Of a stretch of DNA of 64,000 bases, positions 55,413-64,000 are shown in pieces. The position numbers were made by a program, and so were the translations under genes. Position 1 is the stretch's first letter. The number at the start of each line of letters is the position of its first letter. The stretch is taken from NCBI RefSeq assembly GCF_022568835.1, contig NZ_JAKZHV010000002.1:310001-374000 (forward strand), read 5' to 3'. The DNA is from Arsenicicoccus piscis (GTDB taxonomy: Bacteria > Actinomycetota > Actinomycetes > Actinomycetales > Dermatophilaceae). The notes under the pieces were generated by a model. It had not been told where the DNA came from and did not search any database. It saw only the letters and a list, made by a program, of their open reading frames with translations.

Positions 55413-56330
55413 CTACTGCTCGTCCGGGGCCAGGCTCGGGGTCTCGCGCACCTCGCGCAGCTGACCCTCGATGAACTCGGCGATGTTGTGCCGGTAGCGC
55501 TCCTCGAAGCCGCGCAGCGACGCGACGCGCTTCTCCAGGGAGCCGGTCTCGGCCTGCAGGTTCGCGAGGATGGACTCGCGCTGCTTGTTGGCCTCGGCGA
55601 GCAGCGTCTCGTGCTGCTGGGTGGCCTCGCTGATCAGCGTCTTGTGGCGCTGCTGGCCCTCGGCGATCAGCTGGTCGTGCCGCTGCTGGGCCTCGCTGAG
55701 CAGCTGCGCCCGCTTGCTGGTGCCCTCGGCGACGAGCTCGTCGCGCTGGGTCGTCGCCTCGCTGATCAGCCGGTCGTGCTCGGCCTGGCCCTTGGCGATG
55801 TGCTCGTCGTGCAGGCGCTGCGCCATCTCGAGCAGGCCGGCGGCACCGGCCGCACCCGCGGCGGCGGCCGGAGCACCCGAGGTGGCGGTCGCGGACCGCT
55901 CGCCGGCCTCGGCCTTGACCCGGGCCAGCTCGTCCTGGGCCCGGGCGAGCTCCTCGCGGGCCGTGCGCGCCTCGGCCTGAGCCTTGACGAGCGCCTCGGA
56001 CTGACCCTTGCCGTTGGTGGCACCCTGCGCGGCGCGCTCCTCGCTCTCGAGCAGCTGGCGGCGCAGCGAGGCGATCTCGTCGCCGGCCGCGCGCTCCTTG
56101 TCGGCCGCAGCCTTGGCCGACGCACCCTTGTCGGAGGGGACCGGCGTCACGCCCTTGGCGCGCGCACAGTCTTCGTACTTGCGCTTGTAGTCGTCGCGCT
56201 CCGCGACGAGGTCACGCAGCTCGCTGACCACCTCGTCGAGGAAGTCATCGACCTCGCGCTCGTCGTAACCACGACGAAATTGCGTCGCGCCAAAGCTCTT
56301 CTTCAGCACGTCCTCAGGCGTAAGCGCCAT
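55413..56330 (-). CDS. divIVA: DivIVA/Wag31 polar growth protein
   Basis: A 305-residue coiled-coil protein. The N-terminal membrane-binding part is MALTPEDVLKKSFGATQF with RRGYDEREVDDFLDEVVSEL. A variable linker (60-165) is followed by seven 11-residue repeats such as QRHDQLIAEGQ and QRHKTLISEAT (residues 183-259), a hendecad coiled coil. In actinobacteria DivIVA recruits cell-wall synthesis to poles and septa. The Shine-Dalgarno region is weak. TAG-ACC stop. Confidence 0.95.
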   Translation of the reverse strand: MALTPEDVLKKSFGATQFRRGYDEREVDDFLDEVVSELRDLVAERDDYKRKYEDCARAKGVTPVPSDKGASAKAAADKERAAGDEIASLRRQLLESEERAAQGATNGKGQSEALVKAQAEARTAREELARAQDELARVKAEAGERSATATSGAPAAAAGAAGAAGLLEMAQRLHDEHIAKGQAEHDRLISEATTQRDELVAEGTSKRAQLLSEAQQRHDQLIAEGQQRHKTLISEATQQHETLLAEANKQRESILANLQAETGSLEKRVASLRGFEERYRHNIAEFIEGQLREVRETPSLAPDEQ

Positions 56331-56380
56331 GGATTCACCTCACGTCAAACGGAATTGTGCTCACCAACAGTAGCCGAGCC

Positions 56381-56411
56381 GAGAGCGTGGCCGCGCAGGG
56401 CGCACGCTCTC
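56381..56411 (-). terminator. Hairpin between yggT and divIVA
   Basis: GAGAGCGT (56381-56388) pairs with ACGCTCTC (56404-56411) just after the yggT stop. No T run follows, so it is a weak candidate. Confidence 0.45.
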
Positions 56412-56422
56412 CTCGCAGCAAC

Positions 56423-56698
56423 CTACACCGACGCGATCACCTGCATGAGCACCACCACGATGACAAAGAGCACCAGGAACGAGGTGTCGAGCGAGATGGC
56501 ACCCAGGCGGATGGGTGGGATCACTTTGCGTAGAGCCTTGAGCGGCGGATCGGTGACGGTGTAGATCCCTTCGGCCAGCACCAGCAGGACGCCACGGGGG
56601 CGCCAGTCGCGGGCGAACATCTGGACGTAGCTGAGGACGAGCCGAGCCATGAGGAAGACCCAGAAGAGCCAGAGCAGGTTGAGCAGGATGGCGCGCAC
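56423..56698 (-). CDS. YggT family membrane protein
   Basis: A 91-residue protein with two hydrophobic segments (residues 3-25 and 70-90). YTVTDPPLKALRKVIPPIRLGAISLDTSFLVLF is the family core. YggT proteins sit between sepF and divIVA in actinobacteria and cyanobacteria and are linked to division or chloroplast nucleoid-like roles; the function is unsettled. TAG stop. Confidence 0.92.
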   Translation of the reverse strand: MRAILLNLLWLFWVFLMARLVLSYVQMFARDWRPRGVLLVLAEGIYTVTDPPLKALRKVIPPIRLGAISLDTSFLVLFVIVVVLMQVIASV

Positions 56699-56758
56699 GG
56701 CACGAACTCCCTTGGCGAGACGAGACGGTGGGTGGCGGGATCGCTACGACAACGACAA

Positions 56759-56788
56759 CGGCGCGGACCCACGGGAGGTTCCGCGCCG
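56759..56788 (-). terminator. Hairpin between sepF and yggT
   Basis: CGGCGCGGA (56759-56767) and TCCGCGCCG (56780-56788) form a nine-base stem with inner GGTCC-like pairing, right after the sepF stop. It may reduce read-through into yggT. Confidence 0.55.
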
Positions 56789-56802
56789 TGGGCCGCTCGC
56801 GC

Positions 56803-57366
56803 TCAGCTCTGGTTGAAGAAGCCCTTGGCGGCCTGCGGGGCGTCCGCGGACTCGGTGGAGACCTCGACCGTGGCCGGCGACAGCAGGAAGACCTTGCTGG
56901 TCACCCGCTCGATCGACCCGGACAGCCCGAAGACCAGGCCGGCGGCGAAGTCGACGAGGCGCTTCGCGTCGTCGTCGGCCATCTCGGAGAGGTTCATGAT
57001 CACCGGGGTGCCCTCGCGGAAGGACTCACCGATCGTCTTGGCCTCGTTGTAGGTGCGGGGGTGGATCGTGGTGATGCGGTTCAACGGTCCGACCTCCGGG
57101 TCACGGACGACGCGCGCGACGGGCGTGCGCTGCGGCAGGTGGGAGACCTCGGCGTGCCGCTCGGTGGCCGAGGAGTGGGTGCCCCGCTCGGAGCGGTCGT
57201 CGACGGCGTGGACGTGGCGGCGCGGGGTCTCGGCGTGCGTGCCGGTCGACCCGCCCTGCTCCGACGTCGCCCGGCGGTCCGCGGCGTCGTAGGAGTCGTA
57301 ACCGTCGTGCTCCTCGTCATCGGCCAGACCGAGGTAGACCATGGTCTTGCGAAGCGCTCCAGCCAT
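56803..57366 (-). CDS. sepF: Cell division protein SepF
   Basis: A 187-residue protein that tethers FtsZ to the membrane. [23 protein letters not shown] is the amphipathic head, a His/Arg/Ser-rich linker follows, and the C-terminal dimer fold has [28 protein letters not shown] and [16 protein letters not shown]. Actinobacteria lack FtsA, so SepF is the main anchor. The start is the ATG at 57364-57366. Confidence 0.95.
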   Translation of the reverse strand: MAGALRKTMVYLGLADDEEHDGYDSYDAADRRATSEQGGSTGTHAETPRRHVHAVDDRSERGTHSSATERHAEVSHLPQRTPVARVVRDPEVGPLNRITTIHPRTYNEAKTIGESFREGTPVIMNLSEMADDDAKRLVDFAAGLVFGLSGSIERVTSKVFLLSPATVEVSTESADAPQAAKGFFNQS

Positions 57367-57454
57367 CGTTGTCGATCTCCTTGTTGCGGGCTCGTTCGGC
57401 TGCGGGCCACACCCCGGTCGCGGGCACGACCGGCGTCGTTCAGTCGAGTCCAGG

Positions 57455-58267
57455 CTAGCCCGCGGGCGGACGGGCTCCGAGGATTGCCGAGCCGACACGC
57501 AGGTGTGTCGCTCCGGCCGCCACCGCCTGCTCCAGGTCCCCGCTCATCCCGGCCGACACCCAGGTGGCCTCGGGGTGGTCCGCCCGCAGCCGCTGGGACA
57601 GCTCGTGCAGCCGGGCGAACGCCTCCGCCGGGTCACCGTCGCGGGGCGCGACGGCCATCAGGCCGCGCAGGTCGAGGTGGTCCGCGCCGGCCACCGCGTC
57701 CGCCAGGGCGGCGAGGTCGTCCGGTCGGCAGCCACCTCGGGCCGCTCCAGCGGCGGGGCCAGGTCGGCGGTCGGTGCCGGACGGCTGGTCGAGGTCCACC
57801 GGCTGGTCGAGGTCGACCTGGAGCAGGACGGCGAGCCGGCGGTCGGCGTCGGTGGTGGCTGAGTCGAGAGCCCGGTCGAGGGCACGGACCAGACGGACCC
57901 GGTCTACGGACTGGACGACGTCGGCGTAGCCCGCGACGTGCCCGGCCTTGTTGGTCTGCAGCTGGCCGACGAAGTGCACGGTCGGGCGCTCGGACGTGAT
58001 CTCGGCCAGCTCGGCGAGCTTGTCACCCGCCTCCTGGTCGCGGCTCTCGCCGATGTCCCGGACGCCGAGCGCGACCAGCGCGGCCACGTCGCTCGCGGGG
58101 AAGAACTTGGTGACGGCGACGAGGGTGAGGTCCTCCTCGGACCGGCCGGCCGCGTGCGCCGCGCGCGCGATCCGCTCGCGCACCGCGGCCAGCGCGTCCC
58201 GCAGCTGGGCAGTCCGCGCCTCGTCGCCGTGACTCTGGTCGGCCGACTCCGGTCCACGGTCGGTCAT
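57455..58267 (-). CDS. yggS: YggS-family PLP-binding protein
   Basis: A 270-residue alanine-racemase-fold protein that binds [47 protein letters not shown] and [27 protein letters not shown] are the family motifs. It keeps vitamin B6 in balance. An insert [16 protein letters not shown] and a run of Gly/Ala lies between strands, longer than usual. Overlaps pgeF by four bases. Confidence 0.93.
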   Translation of the reverse strand: MTDRGPESADQSHGDEARTAQLRDALAAVRERIARAAHAAGRSEEDLTLVAVTKFFPASDVAALVALGVRDIGESRDQEAGDKLAELAEITSERPTVHFVGQLQTNKAGHVAGYADVVQSVDRVRLVRALDRALDSATTDADRRLAVLLQVDLDQPVDLDQPSGTDRRPGPAAGAARGGCRPDDLAALADAVAGADHLDLRGLMAVAPRDGDPAEAFARLHELSQRLRADHPEATWVSAGMSGDLEQAVAAGATHLRVGSAILGARPPAG

Positions 58268-59049
58268 GCCTGCGCCTCGCGCACGATCACACCGGCGAAC
58301 CGGCCCGTCTGCCCGTCCCGGCGATAGGAGTAGAGCCGACCGGCCTGCTCCACGCTGCAGCCGGGGACCCAGTCGACGGCGACGCCGAGCGCGTCGAGCT
58401 GGGCCACGACACCGGTGGCCACGTCGATCGCCGGCGTGCCCACCCAGGTGCGGGCCGCCGACTCGGGCGTCACGGCCGCCGCCTGGTCGCGCAGCTCGGC
58501 CGGCACCTCGTAGCACCGGCCGCACACCGACGGGCCGACCGTCGCCTCGAGCCGGCGGGCGCCGAGGTCTCGCATCGCCGTGACGACGGCCTCGACCACC
58601 CCGGCCATCATGCCGGGGCGCCCCGCGTGCGCCGCACCGATCACCCCCGCCTCGGGATCGGCGAGCAGGACGGGTGTGCAGTCGGCCACCAGGACGCCGA
58701 GCGCGAGCCCGGTCTGTGTGGTCACGAGGGCGTCGACGTCGGGCACCGGCCCGGACCAGGGCCCGTCGACCACCGCGACGTCACGGCCGTGCACCTGGTT
58801 GGCGAAGACCAGCCGCTGCGCGGGCACGCCCAGCTCGGCGGCCAGCGCCGCCCGGTTGGCGTGCACGGCCTGCGGGTCGTCGCCCACGTGGCCGCCGAGG
58901 TTGAGGCCACCGGCAGCGGCCGCGCGGTCGTCCTCGCCGGCGGCCAGCGCGTACCCCCCTCGGCTCGCTCCCCCGAGGCCGTCGGTGAAGGCTCGGCGCA
59001 GGCCGTCTCGTTCGCTCGTCCACCAGAACACAGGGTCTACCGTAGCCAC
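58264..59049 (-). CDS. pgeF: Polyphenol oxidase/laccase-domain purine nucleoside phosphorylase-like protein
   Basis: A 261-residue YfiH-family protein. NLGGHVGDDPQAVHANRAAL, FANQVHGRDVAVVD, ADCTPVLLADPEAGVIGAAHAGRPGMMAGVVEAV carry the Cys/His ligands. In E. coli the homologue edits peptidoglycan precursors; others split nucleosides. I start at the GTG 59047-59049; an ATG at 59091 would lie within the hairpin after ftsZ. Confidence 0.88.
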   Translation of the reverse strand: MATVDPVFWWTSERDGLRRAFTDGLGGASRGGYALAAGEDDRAAAAGGLNLGGHVGDDPQAVHANRAALAAELGVPAQRLVFANQVHGRDVAVVDGPWSGPVPDVDALVTTQTGLALGVLVADCTPVLLADPEAGVIGAAHAGRPGMMAGVVEAVVTAMRDLGARRLEATVGPSVCGRCYEVPAELRDQAAAVTPESAARTWVGTPAIDVATGVVAQLDALGVAVDWVPGCSVEQAGRLYSYRRDGQTGRFAGVIVREAQA

Positions 59050-59061
59050 GCCGGGACGCAC

Positions 59062-59093
59062 GATGCCCCCAGCCGGACGGCGTGGGGGCATCG
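59062..59093 (-). terminator. Hairpin after ftsZ
   Basis: GATGCCCCC and GGGGGCATC form a nine-base perfect stem with further C/G pairs around a short loop, right after the ftsZ stop and before the pgeF start. It may cap the abundant ftsZ transcript. Confidence 0.6.
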
Positions 59094-59109
59094 GGAGTGC
59101 TGCGACGGA

Positions 59110-60501
<1,392 letters not shown>

Positions 60502-60540
60502 GATGGGGAGTGCCTCTCCTAGGAAAAAGTCCGGTGCCTT

Positions 60541-60600
60541 GCGGGGCGGGTGACGCGGGAACCCTAAGCCTCTAGGTGAGAGTTATCGTTCCGTTATCGT
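60541..60600 (-). promoter_or_regulatory. Repeats upstream of ftsZ
   Basis: On the minus strand ACGATAAC occurs twice, 11 bases apart (60582-60589 and 60593-60600), followed by AACTCTCACCTAGAGG and CTTAGGGTT, an imperfect palindrome. They lie 40-100 bases before the ftsZ start, where promoter and regulator sites are expected. The remaining 160 bases up to ftsQ show nothing recognisable. Confidence 0.5.
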
Positions 60601-60759
60601 GTCGACTCCCAAAGTAAGGCACCAGGGAAGCACGCAGCAAGATCGCGCCCGGCGTGTTGGGCGTGTCGTGCGACCAGGCCTCGGGCGAGGGTGGGGTCGA
60701 GGCCGTGAAAGCCGCCCGTGCGGGGTAGACCTCGAGTCGAGGTGCAGGGTTTGCGCCGG

Positions 60760-61503
60760 TCAGCTCGTCGCCGGGGTCGTGGGAGAGACGACGTTGATGG
60801 TCGCGGGCTTCTTCGGCAGCAGCGCCTGGATGACCTTGACCTTGAGCTGGGGTTGAGTCTCGTCGCCCCAGATCACCCGGGTCGCACCGAGCTGGCAGGA
60901 CACCTGCCCGTCGTCGGCGACCCGCACGTCGGCCAGCTGCTTGCGCAGCCCCTCGGGGAGCGCGGCCGCCATCGTGACGACGGCGCGCAGCGACTCGCTG
61001 GAGGGTTCGGCCGCGCTGGACTGGACCACGGGCACCGTGGGCTTCGCCGGTGCGTCGGCGTAGATCACCCCGCGCGCGTCCACGAGCCGCAGCCCCGACG
61101 CGGTGCGCACGGCCAGCACCGGCACCCGAGGCACGACCTCGACCACCACCGTCGTCGGCCAGCGCCGGCTGACGGTCACGGACTCGACGGCCGTCGAGCT
61201 CGAGACCACCCGGCGTCCAGCACCGGCGAGGTCGGCCCGGGCCAGCGGGACGCCGAGCGGGATGGCGGCCTGGTCGCGCACCTGGGTGGCCACCGGGTCG
61301 CTCACCCCCTCGACGACGACGTTCTTGACGGCGAGCACGGGCGAGAACCACACGAGCCACACCGCGGCGGCGGCCAGCAGTGCGACCAGCAGCCCGACGA
61401 GGGCGAGCAGCCAGGGTCGACGACGGGCGACGCGGGCGCGGCGGGCGAAACGCTCGGCCGAGCTCGCGACGACGCGGTCGCGGGTGGTGCTGCGCGAGCT
61501 CAC
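60760..61503 (-). CDS. ftsQ: Cell division protein FtsQ
   Basis: A 247-residue single-pass membrane protein. A basic head is followed by the helix WLLALVGLLVALLAAAAVWL (residues 31-50), the POTRA domain (VLAVKNVVVEGVSDPVATQV) and the beta domain (VESVTVSRRWPTTVVVEVVPR). FtsQ links FtsB/FtsL to the septum. Start overlaps murC by four bases. Confidence 0.94.
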   Translation of the reverse strand: MSSRSTTRDRVVASSAERFARRARVARRRPWLLALVGLLVALLAAAAVWLVWFSPVLAVKNVVVEGVSDPVATQVRDQAAIPLGVPLARADLAGAGRRVVSSSTAVESVTVSRRWPTTVVVEVVPRVPVLAVRTASGLRLVDARGVIYADAPAKPTVPVVQSSAAEPSSESLRAVVTMAAALPEGLRKQLADVRVADDGQVSCQLGATRVIWGDETQPQLKVKVIQALLPKKPATINVVSPTTPATS

Positions 61504-62996
61504 GGGCGCTGCCGCTCCTGCCCGTGCTCGGCCCCCTGCTCCTGCCCCTGCTCGCGCTGCCCGAGCAGCGCCAGCAGCTGCGGGCCGAGACCGGTGACGT
61601 CTCCCGCGCCGACGGTGAGGACCAGGTCGCCGGGACGGGCGAGGGCTACGGTCTGCTCGGCGGCCTCGGCCGCGGTGGGGACGTACTGGACGTGTGCCGA
61701 GAAGCCGGGGGCGTCGGCCACGGCCTGCGCGACCAGCTCGCCGGTGACCCCCGGGATGGGATCCTCACGAGCGGCGTAGATGTCCATGACGAGCACCTCG
61801 TCGGCCGGCGCCAGCCCCTCCCCCAGCTCGCGGGCGAAGTCGGCGGTGCGGGAGTACAGGTGCGGCTGGAAGATCACGATCAGCCGGTGCGGGTCGTCCA
61901 CCAGGGCCCGCGCCGTCGACACGACGGCGCGCACCTTGCCGGCGTTGTGGGCGTAGTCGTCGACGACCGTGACGCCGTCGGCCACCCCCTTGAGCTCGAA
62001 GCGGCGACGGGTGCCGGAGTAGTCGGCGAGGCCGGCGAGCACGTCCGCCGCGGCGTAGCCGAGCCCGCGCGTCGCGGCGAGGAAAGCCGCGGTGGCGTTC
62101 AGGGCGTTGTGCGTGCCCGGGATCGCGACGGTCAGCGTGCGGTCGGGCTCCCCCTGCTCGTGCAGCGTGGCGATGACCGCGAACCCGGCGCTGCGGATGT
62201 CGCTCACCCGCACGTCGGCGTCCTCGGCCTCGCCGTAGGTGAGCACGCGTAGACCGTCCGCCCGCGCCCGCTCGGCCAGCTCGCGCGAGCCCGCGTCGTC
62301 CGCGCACGCGACCAGCAGCCCACCCGGGCGGATGCTCCGCGCGAAAGCGAGGTAGGCGGCCTTGACCTGCTCGAACGTGCCGTAGTGGTCGAGGTGGTCG
62401 GGCTGGACGTTGGTGACGACGGCGACGGTGGGGTGATAGACGAGGAAGGAGCCGTCGGACTCGTCGGCCTCGACCACGAAGTCCGGGCCGCTGCCGCCGT
62501 GGGCGTTGGTCGCCGCCTTCGCGAGCTCGCCGCCGATCGCGAAGGACGGGTCGACCCCGCAGCCCTGCAGGGCGACCGTGAGCATGGACGTCGTCGTGGT
62601 CTTGCCGTTGGCCCCGGCGACCGCGGCGACCCGCTGCCCCTGCGTGGCAGCGGCCAGGGCCTGCGAGCGGTGCAGCACGGGCAGCCCGAGCGCGCGGGCG
62701 TGGGCGAGCTCGACGTTGTCCTCGCGGATGGCCGACGAGACGACGACGGTGTCCACGCCGTCGAGGTAGACCGGGTCGTGACCCACGTGCACCGTGGCAC
62801 CCTCGGCGCGCAGCGCGTCGAGCAGCGGCGAGTCCTTGGCGTCCGAGCCCGACACGGCGAGGCCGCGGGCGAGCAGCAGCCGGGCCACACCGGACACGCC
62901 GGCCCCGCCGATGGCGATGAGGTGGACGCGACCCAGCTCGTCGGCCGACGGGACCGGGCCCTCGAAGTCGAACCGGGTGGCCGGCAGCCCGCTCAT
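61500..62996 (-). CDS. murC: UDP-N-acetylmuramate-L-alanine ligase
   Basis: A 498-residue Mur ligase that adds L-Ala to UDP-MurNAc. The N-domain has LIAIGGAGVSGVARLLLARGLAVSGSD, the ATP loop is AVAGANGKTTTTSML, and VVDDYAHNAGKVRAVV and IFQPHLYSRTADFARE come later. The ATG at 62994-62996 overlaps the murG stop. Full length. Confidence 0.96.
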   Translation of the reverse strand: MSGLPATRFDFEGPVPSADELGRVHLIAIGGAGVSGVARLLLARGLAVSGSDAKDSPLLDALRAEGATVHVGHDPVYLDGVDTVVVSSAIREDNVELAHARALGLPVLHRSQALAAATQGQRVAAVAGANGKTTTTSMLTVALQGCGVDPSFAIGGELAKAATNAHGGSGPDFVVEADESDGSFLVYHPTVAVVTNVQPDHLDHYGTFEQVKAAYLAFARSIRPGGLLVACADDAGSRELAERARADGLRVLTYGEAEDADVRVSDIRSAGFAVIATLHEQGEPDRTLTVAIPGTHNALNATAAFLAATRGLGYAAADVLAGLADYSGTRRRFELKGVADGVTVVDDYAHNAGKVRAVVSTARALVDDPHRLIVIFQPHLYSRTADFARELGEGLAPADEVLVMDIYAAREDPIPGVTGELVAQAVADAPGFSAHVQYVPTAAEAAEQTVALARPGDLVLTVGAGDVTGLGPQLLALLGQREQGQEQGAEHGQERQRP

Positions 62997-64000
62997 CGGG
63001 CCCCTCCCCCGGGTCGGGTGGCGCTCGCCGCGGCCTCCTCGACCAGGTCGGCGAGCCGTTCGTCGCCGTCGCGGTGCCCCACGGAGGCGGCCGCCGTCGC
63101 CATCGCGGCGAGCCGGTCGCGGTCGTGGACGAGCGGCACGAGCACCTCGCTGATCCACTGCGGGGTGAGCGCCTGGTCGTCGACGACCAGCCCCCCGCCC
63201 GCGCCGACGACGTCGGTGACGTTGAACCGCTGCTCGCCGTTGCCGATCGGCAGCGGCACGTAGATCGCGGGCAGCCCGACGGCGGTCAGCTCGCACACCA
63301 TGCCGGCCCCCGCGCGGGAGACGACCAGATCGGCTGCGGCGTAGGCGAGGTCCATCCGGTCGACGTACTCACGCACGACGTAGGGCGCACCCGTGCCGAG
63401 GTCTACCGGGTCGAAGGCCTTGCCGCGGCCGGTGACGTGCAGGACCTGGATGCCGGCGTCGGAGAGCTCACGCACCCGGCGCTCGAACGCGCCGTTGAGC
63501 CGGGCCGCGCCGAGCGACCCCCCCGTGACCAGGACCGTCGGCCAGGCGCCGGAGAGGCCGAACGCGGTCATCGCCTCGTCGCGGCGCGCGGCCCGGTCCA
63601 GCCCGGTGATCTCGGTGCGCATCGGCATGCCGAGGAAGCGGGCGTGCGCCAGCTGGGTCGAGGAGAAGGTCGTGGCGACGAACGGCGTGAGCCGCGCGCC
63701 GACCCGGTTGGCGAGGCCGGGCCGGGTGTTCTGCTCGTGGACGACGATCGGCACCCGCCGCCGGCGCGCCGCGAGGTAGGCGGGCGTCGACACGTAGCCG
63801 CCGAAGCCGACGACCACGTCGGCCCGCTGCGCATCGATGACGGCGCCGGCCGCGTCGACGGCTCCGCGCAGCGACCCGGGGAGCCGGATGAGGGCCGTGT
63901 CCGGGCGCCGCGGCATCGCGACCTTGGGGATGGTGTGCAGCTCGTAGCCGCGCTCGGGCACCAGCCGGGCCTCCAGCCCGGCGGCGGTGCCGAGGACAGC
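62993..64000 (-). CDS. murG: UDP-N-acetylglucosamine transferase MurG (partial, 5' end outside window)
   Basis: The last 335 residues of a GT28 glycosyltransferase that makes lipid II from lipid I. PKVAMPRRPD, DVVVGFGGYVSTPAYLAARR, VVHEQNTRPGLANRV, LVTGGSLGAARLNGAF and SRAGAGMVCELTAVGLPAIYVPLP are diagnostic. The reading frame stays open to the window edge, with AVLGTAAGLEARLVPERGYE at the border. The Gly-loop at the N-terminus is outside. Confidence 0.95.
   Translation of the reverse strand, partial: AVLGTAAGLEARLVPERGYELHTIPKVAMPRRPDTALIRLPGSLRGAVDAAGAVIDAQRADVVVGFGGYVSTPAYLAARRRRVPIVVHEQNTRPGLANRVGARLTPFVATTFSSTQLAHARFLGMPMRTEITGLDRAARRDEAMTAFGLSGAWPTVLVTGGSLGAARLNGAFERRVRELSDAGIQVLHVTGRGKAFDPVDLGTGAPYVVREYVDRMDLAYAAADLVVSRAGAGMVCELTAVGLPAIYVPLPIGNGEQRFNVTDVVGAGGGLVVDDQALTPQWISEVLVPLVHDRDRLAAMATAAASVGHRDGDERLADLVEEAAASATRPGGGAR

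Noticed and set aside
58264-59091. An ATG at 59091 as the pgeF start
   Set aside because: It would put the start inside the hairpin after ftsZ; the GTG at 59049 leads directly into the conserved fold.

Overview
The window is a stretch of chromosome from a high-G+C Gram-positive bacterium (Actinomycetota, most likely order Micrococcales; I do not name a genus). The evidence is the G+C-rich coding sequence, gene pairs joined by ATGA overlaps, a mycobacterium-like arg cluster, the sepF/divIVA/ftsZ division cluster without ftsA, PriA-type hisA next to sseB, and TlyA next to NadK. Almost everything lies on the minus strand, as does the rRNA operon, so replication probably runs from high to low coordinates. 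No insertion sequence, prophage, CRISPR array or tRNA gene was seen. This is mostly a housekeeping region with a few less familiar genes.

Layout from low to high coordinates. At 1-4831 are a partial quinone oxidoreductase, nadK, tlyA, a 60-residue protein, a HAD phosphatase and an RGG-rich TPR protein. At 4865-10760 is a complete 16S-23S-5S rRNA operon with leader and terminator. At 10849-15543 are tyrS, a beta-lactamase-fold hydrolase (plus strand), a YceH/methyltransferase fusion and a 3-methyladenine glycosylase. At 15561-22006 is argCJBDRH with an ArgR-box-like palindrome on the argC start codon. At 22064-28875 are a Tat lipoprotein with an M15-like fold, an SDR, pheST and a sensor kinase. 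At 28936-31561 are a SpoU methyltransferase and infC-rpmI-rplT, with an attenuator-like leader. At 31562-37868 is a short, more variable island: a SatD-like protein with its membrane partner, a DinB-fold protein, a methyltransferase, an MFS exporter, a catalase and a serine acetyltransferase-like protein. At 38118-44630 is hisDCB-orf-hisHA-sseB. At 44697-49582 are an orphan FetB permease, a stand-alone Toprim protein, oligopeptidase B and an unusual GrpB-NUDIX fusion. At 49579-64000 are dnaE, rluD, lspA, a TraR zinc-finger protein, divIVA, yggT, sepF, yggS, pgeF, ftsZ, ftsQ, murC and the 3' part of murG.

Three conserved genes (argB, the 3-methyladenine glycosylase and the sensor kinase) each carry one single-base frameshift beside a short G/C-rich run. 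Sequencing error is the simplest explanation, but real lesions cannot be excluded. The most interesting signals are: a heptamer GTAGACC on the minus strand that recurs in all reading frames, as stop codons and between genes; the SatD module with its palindromic operator; the CoaE-remnant/GrpB/NUDIX fusion; the infC ATC start with an upstream terminator hairpin; a 17-bp inverted repeat that includes the start codon of the SpoU methyltransferase; and an uncharacterised gene inside the his operon.
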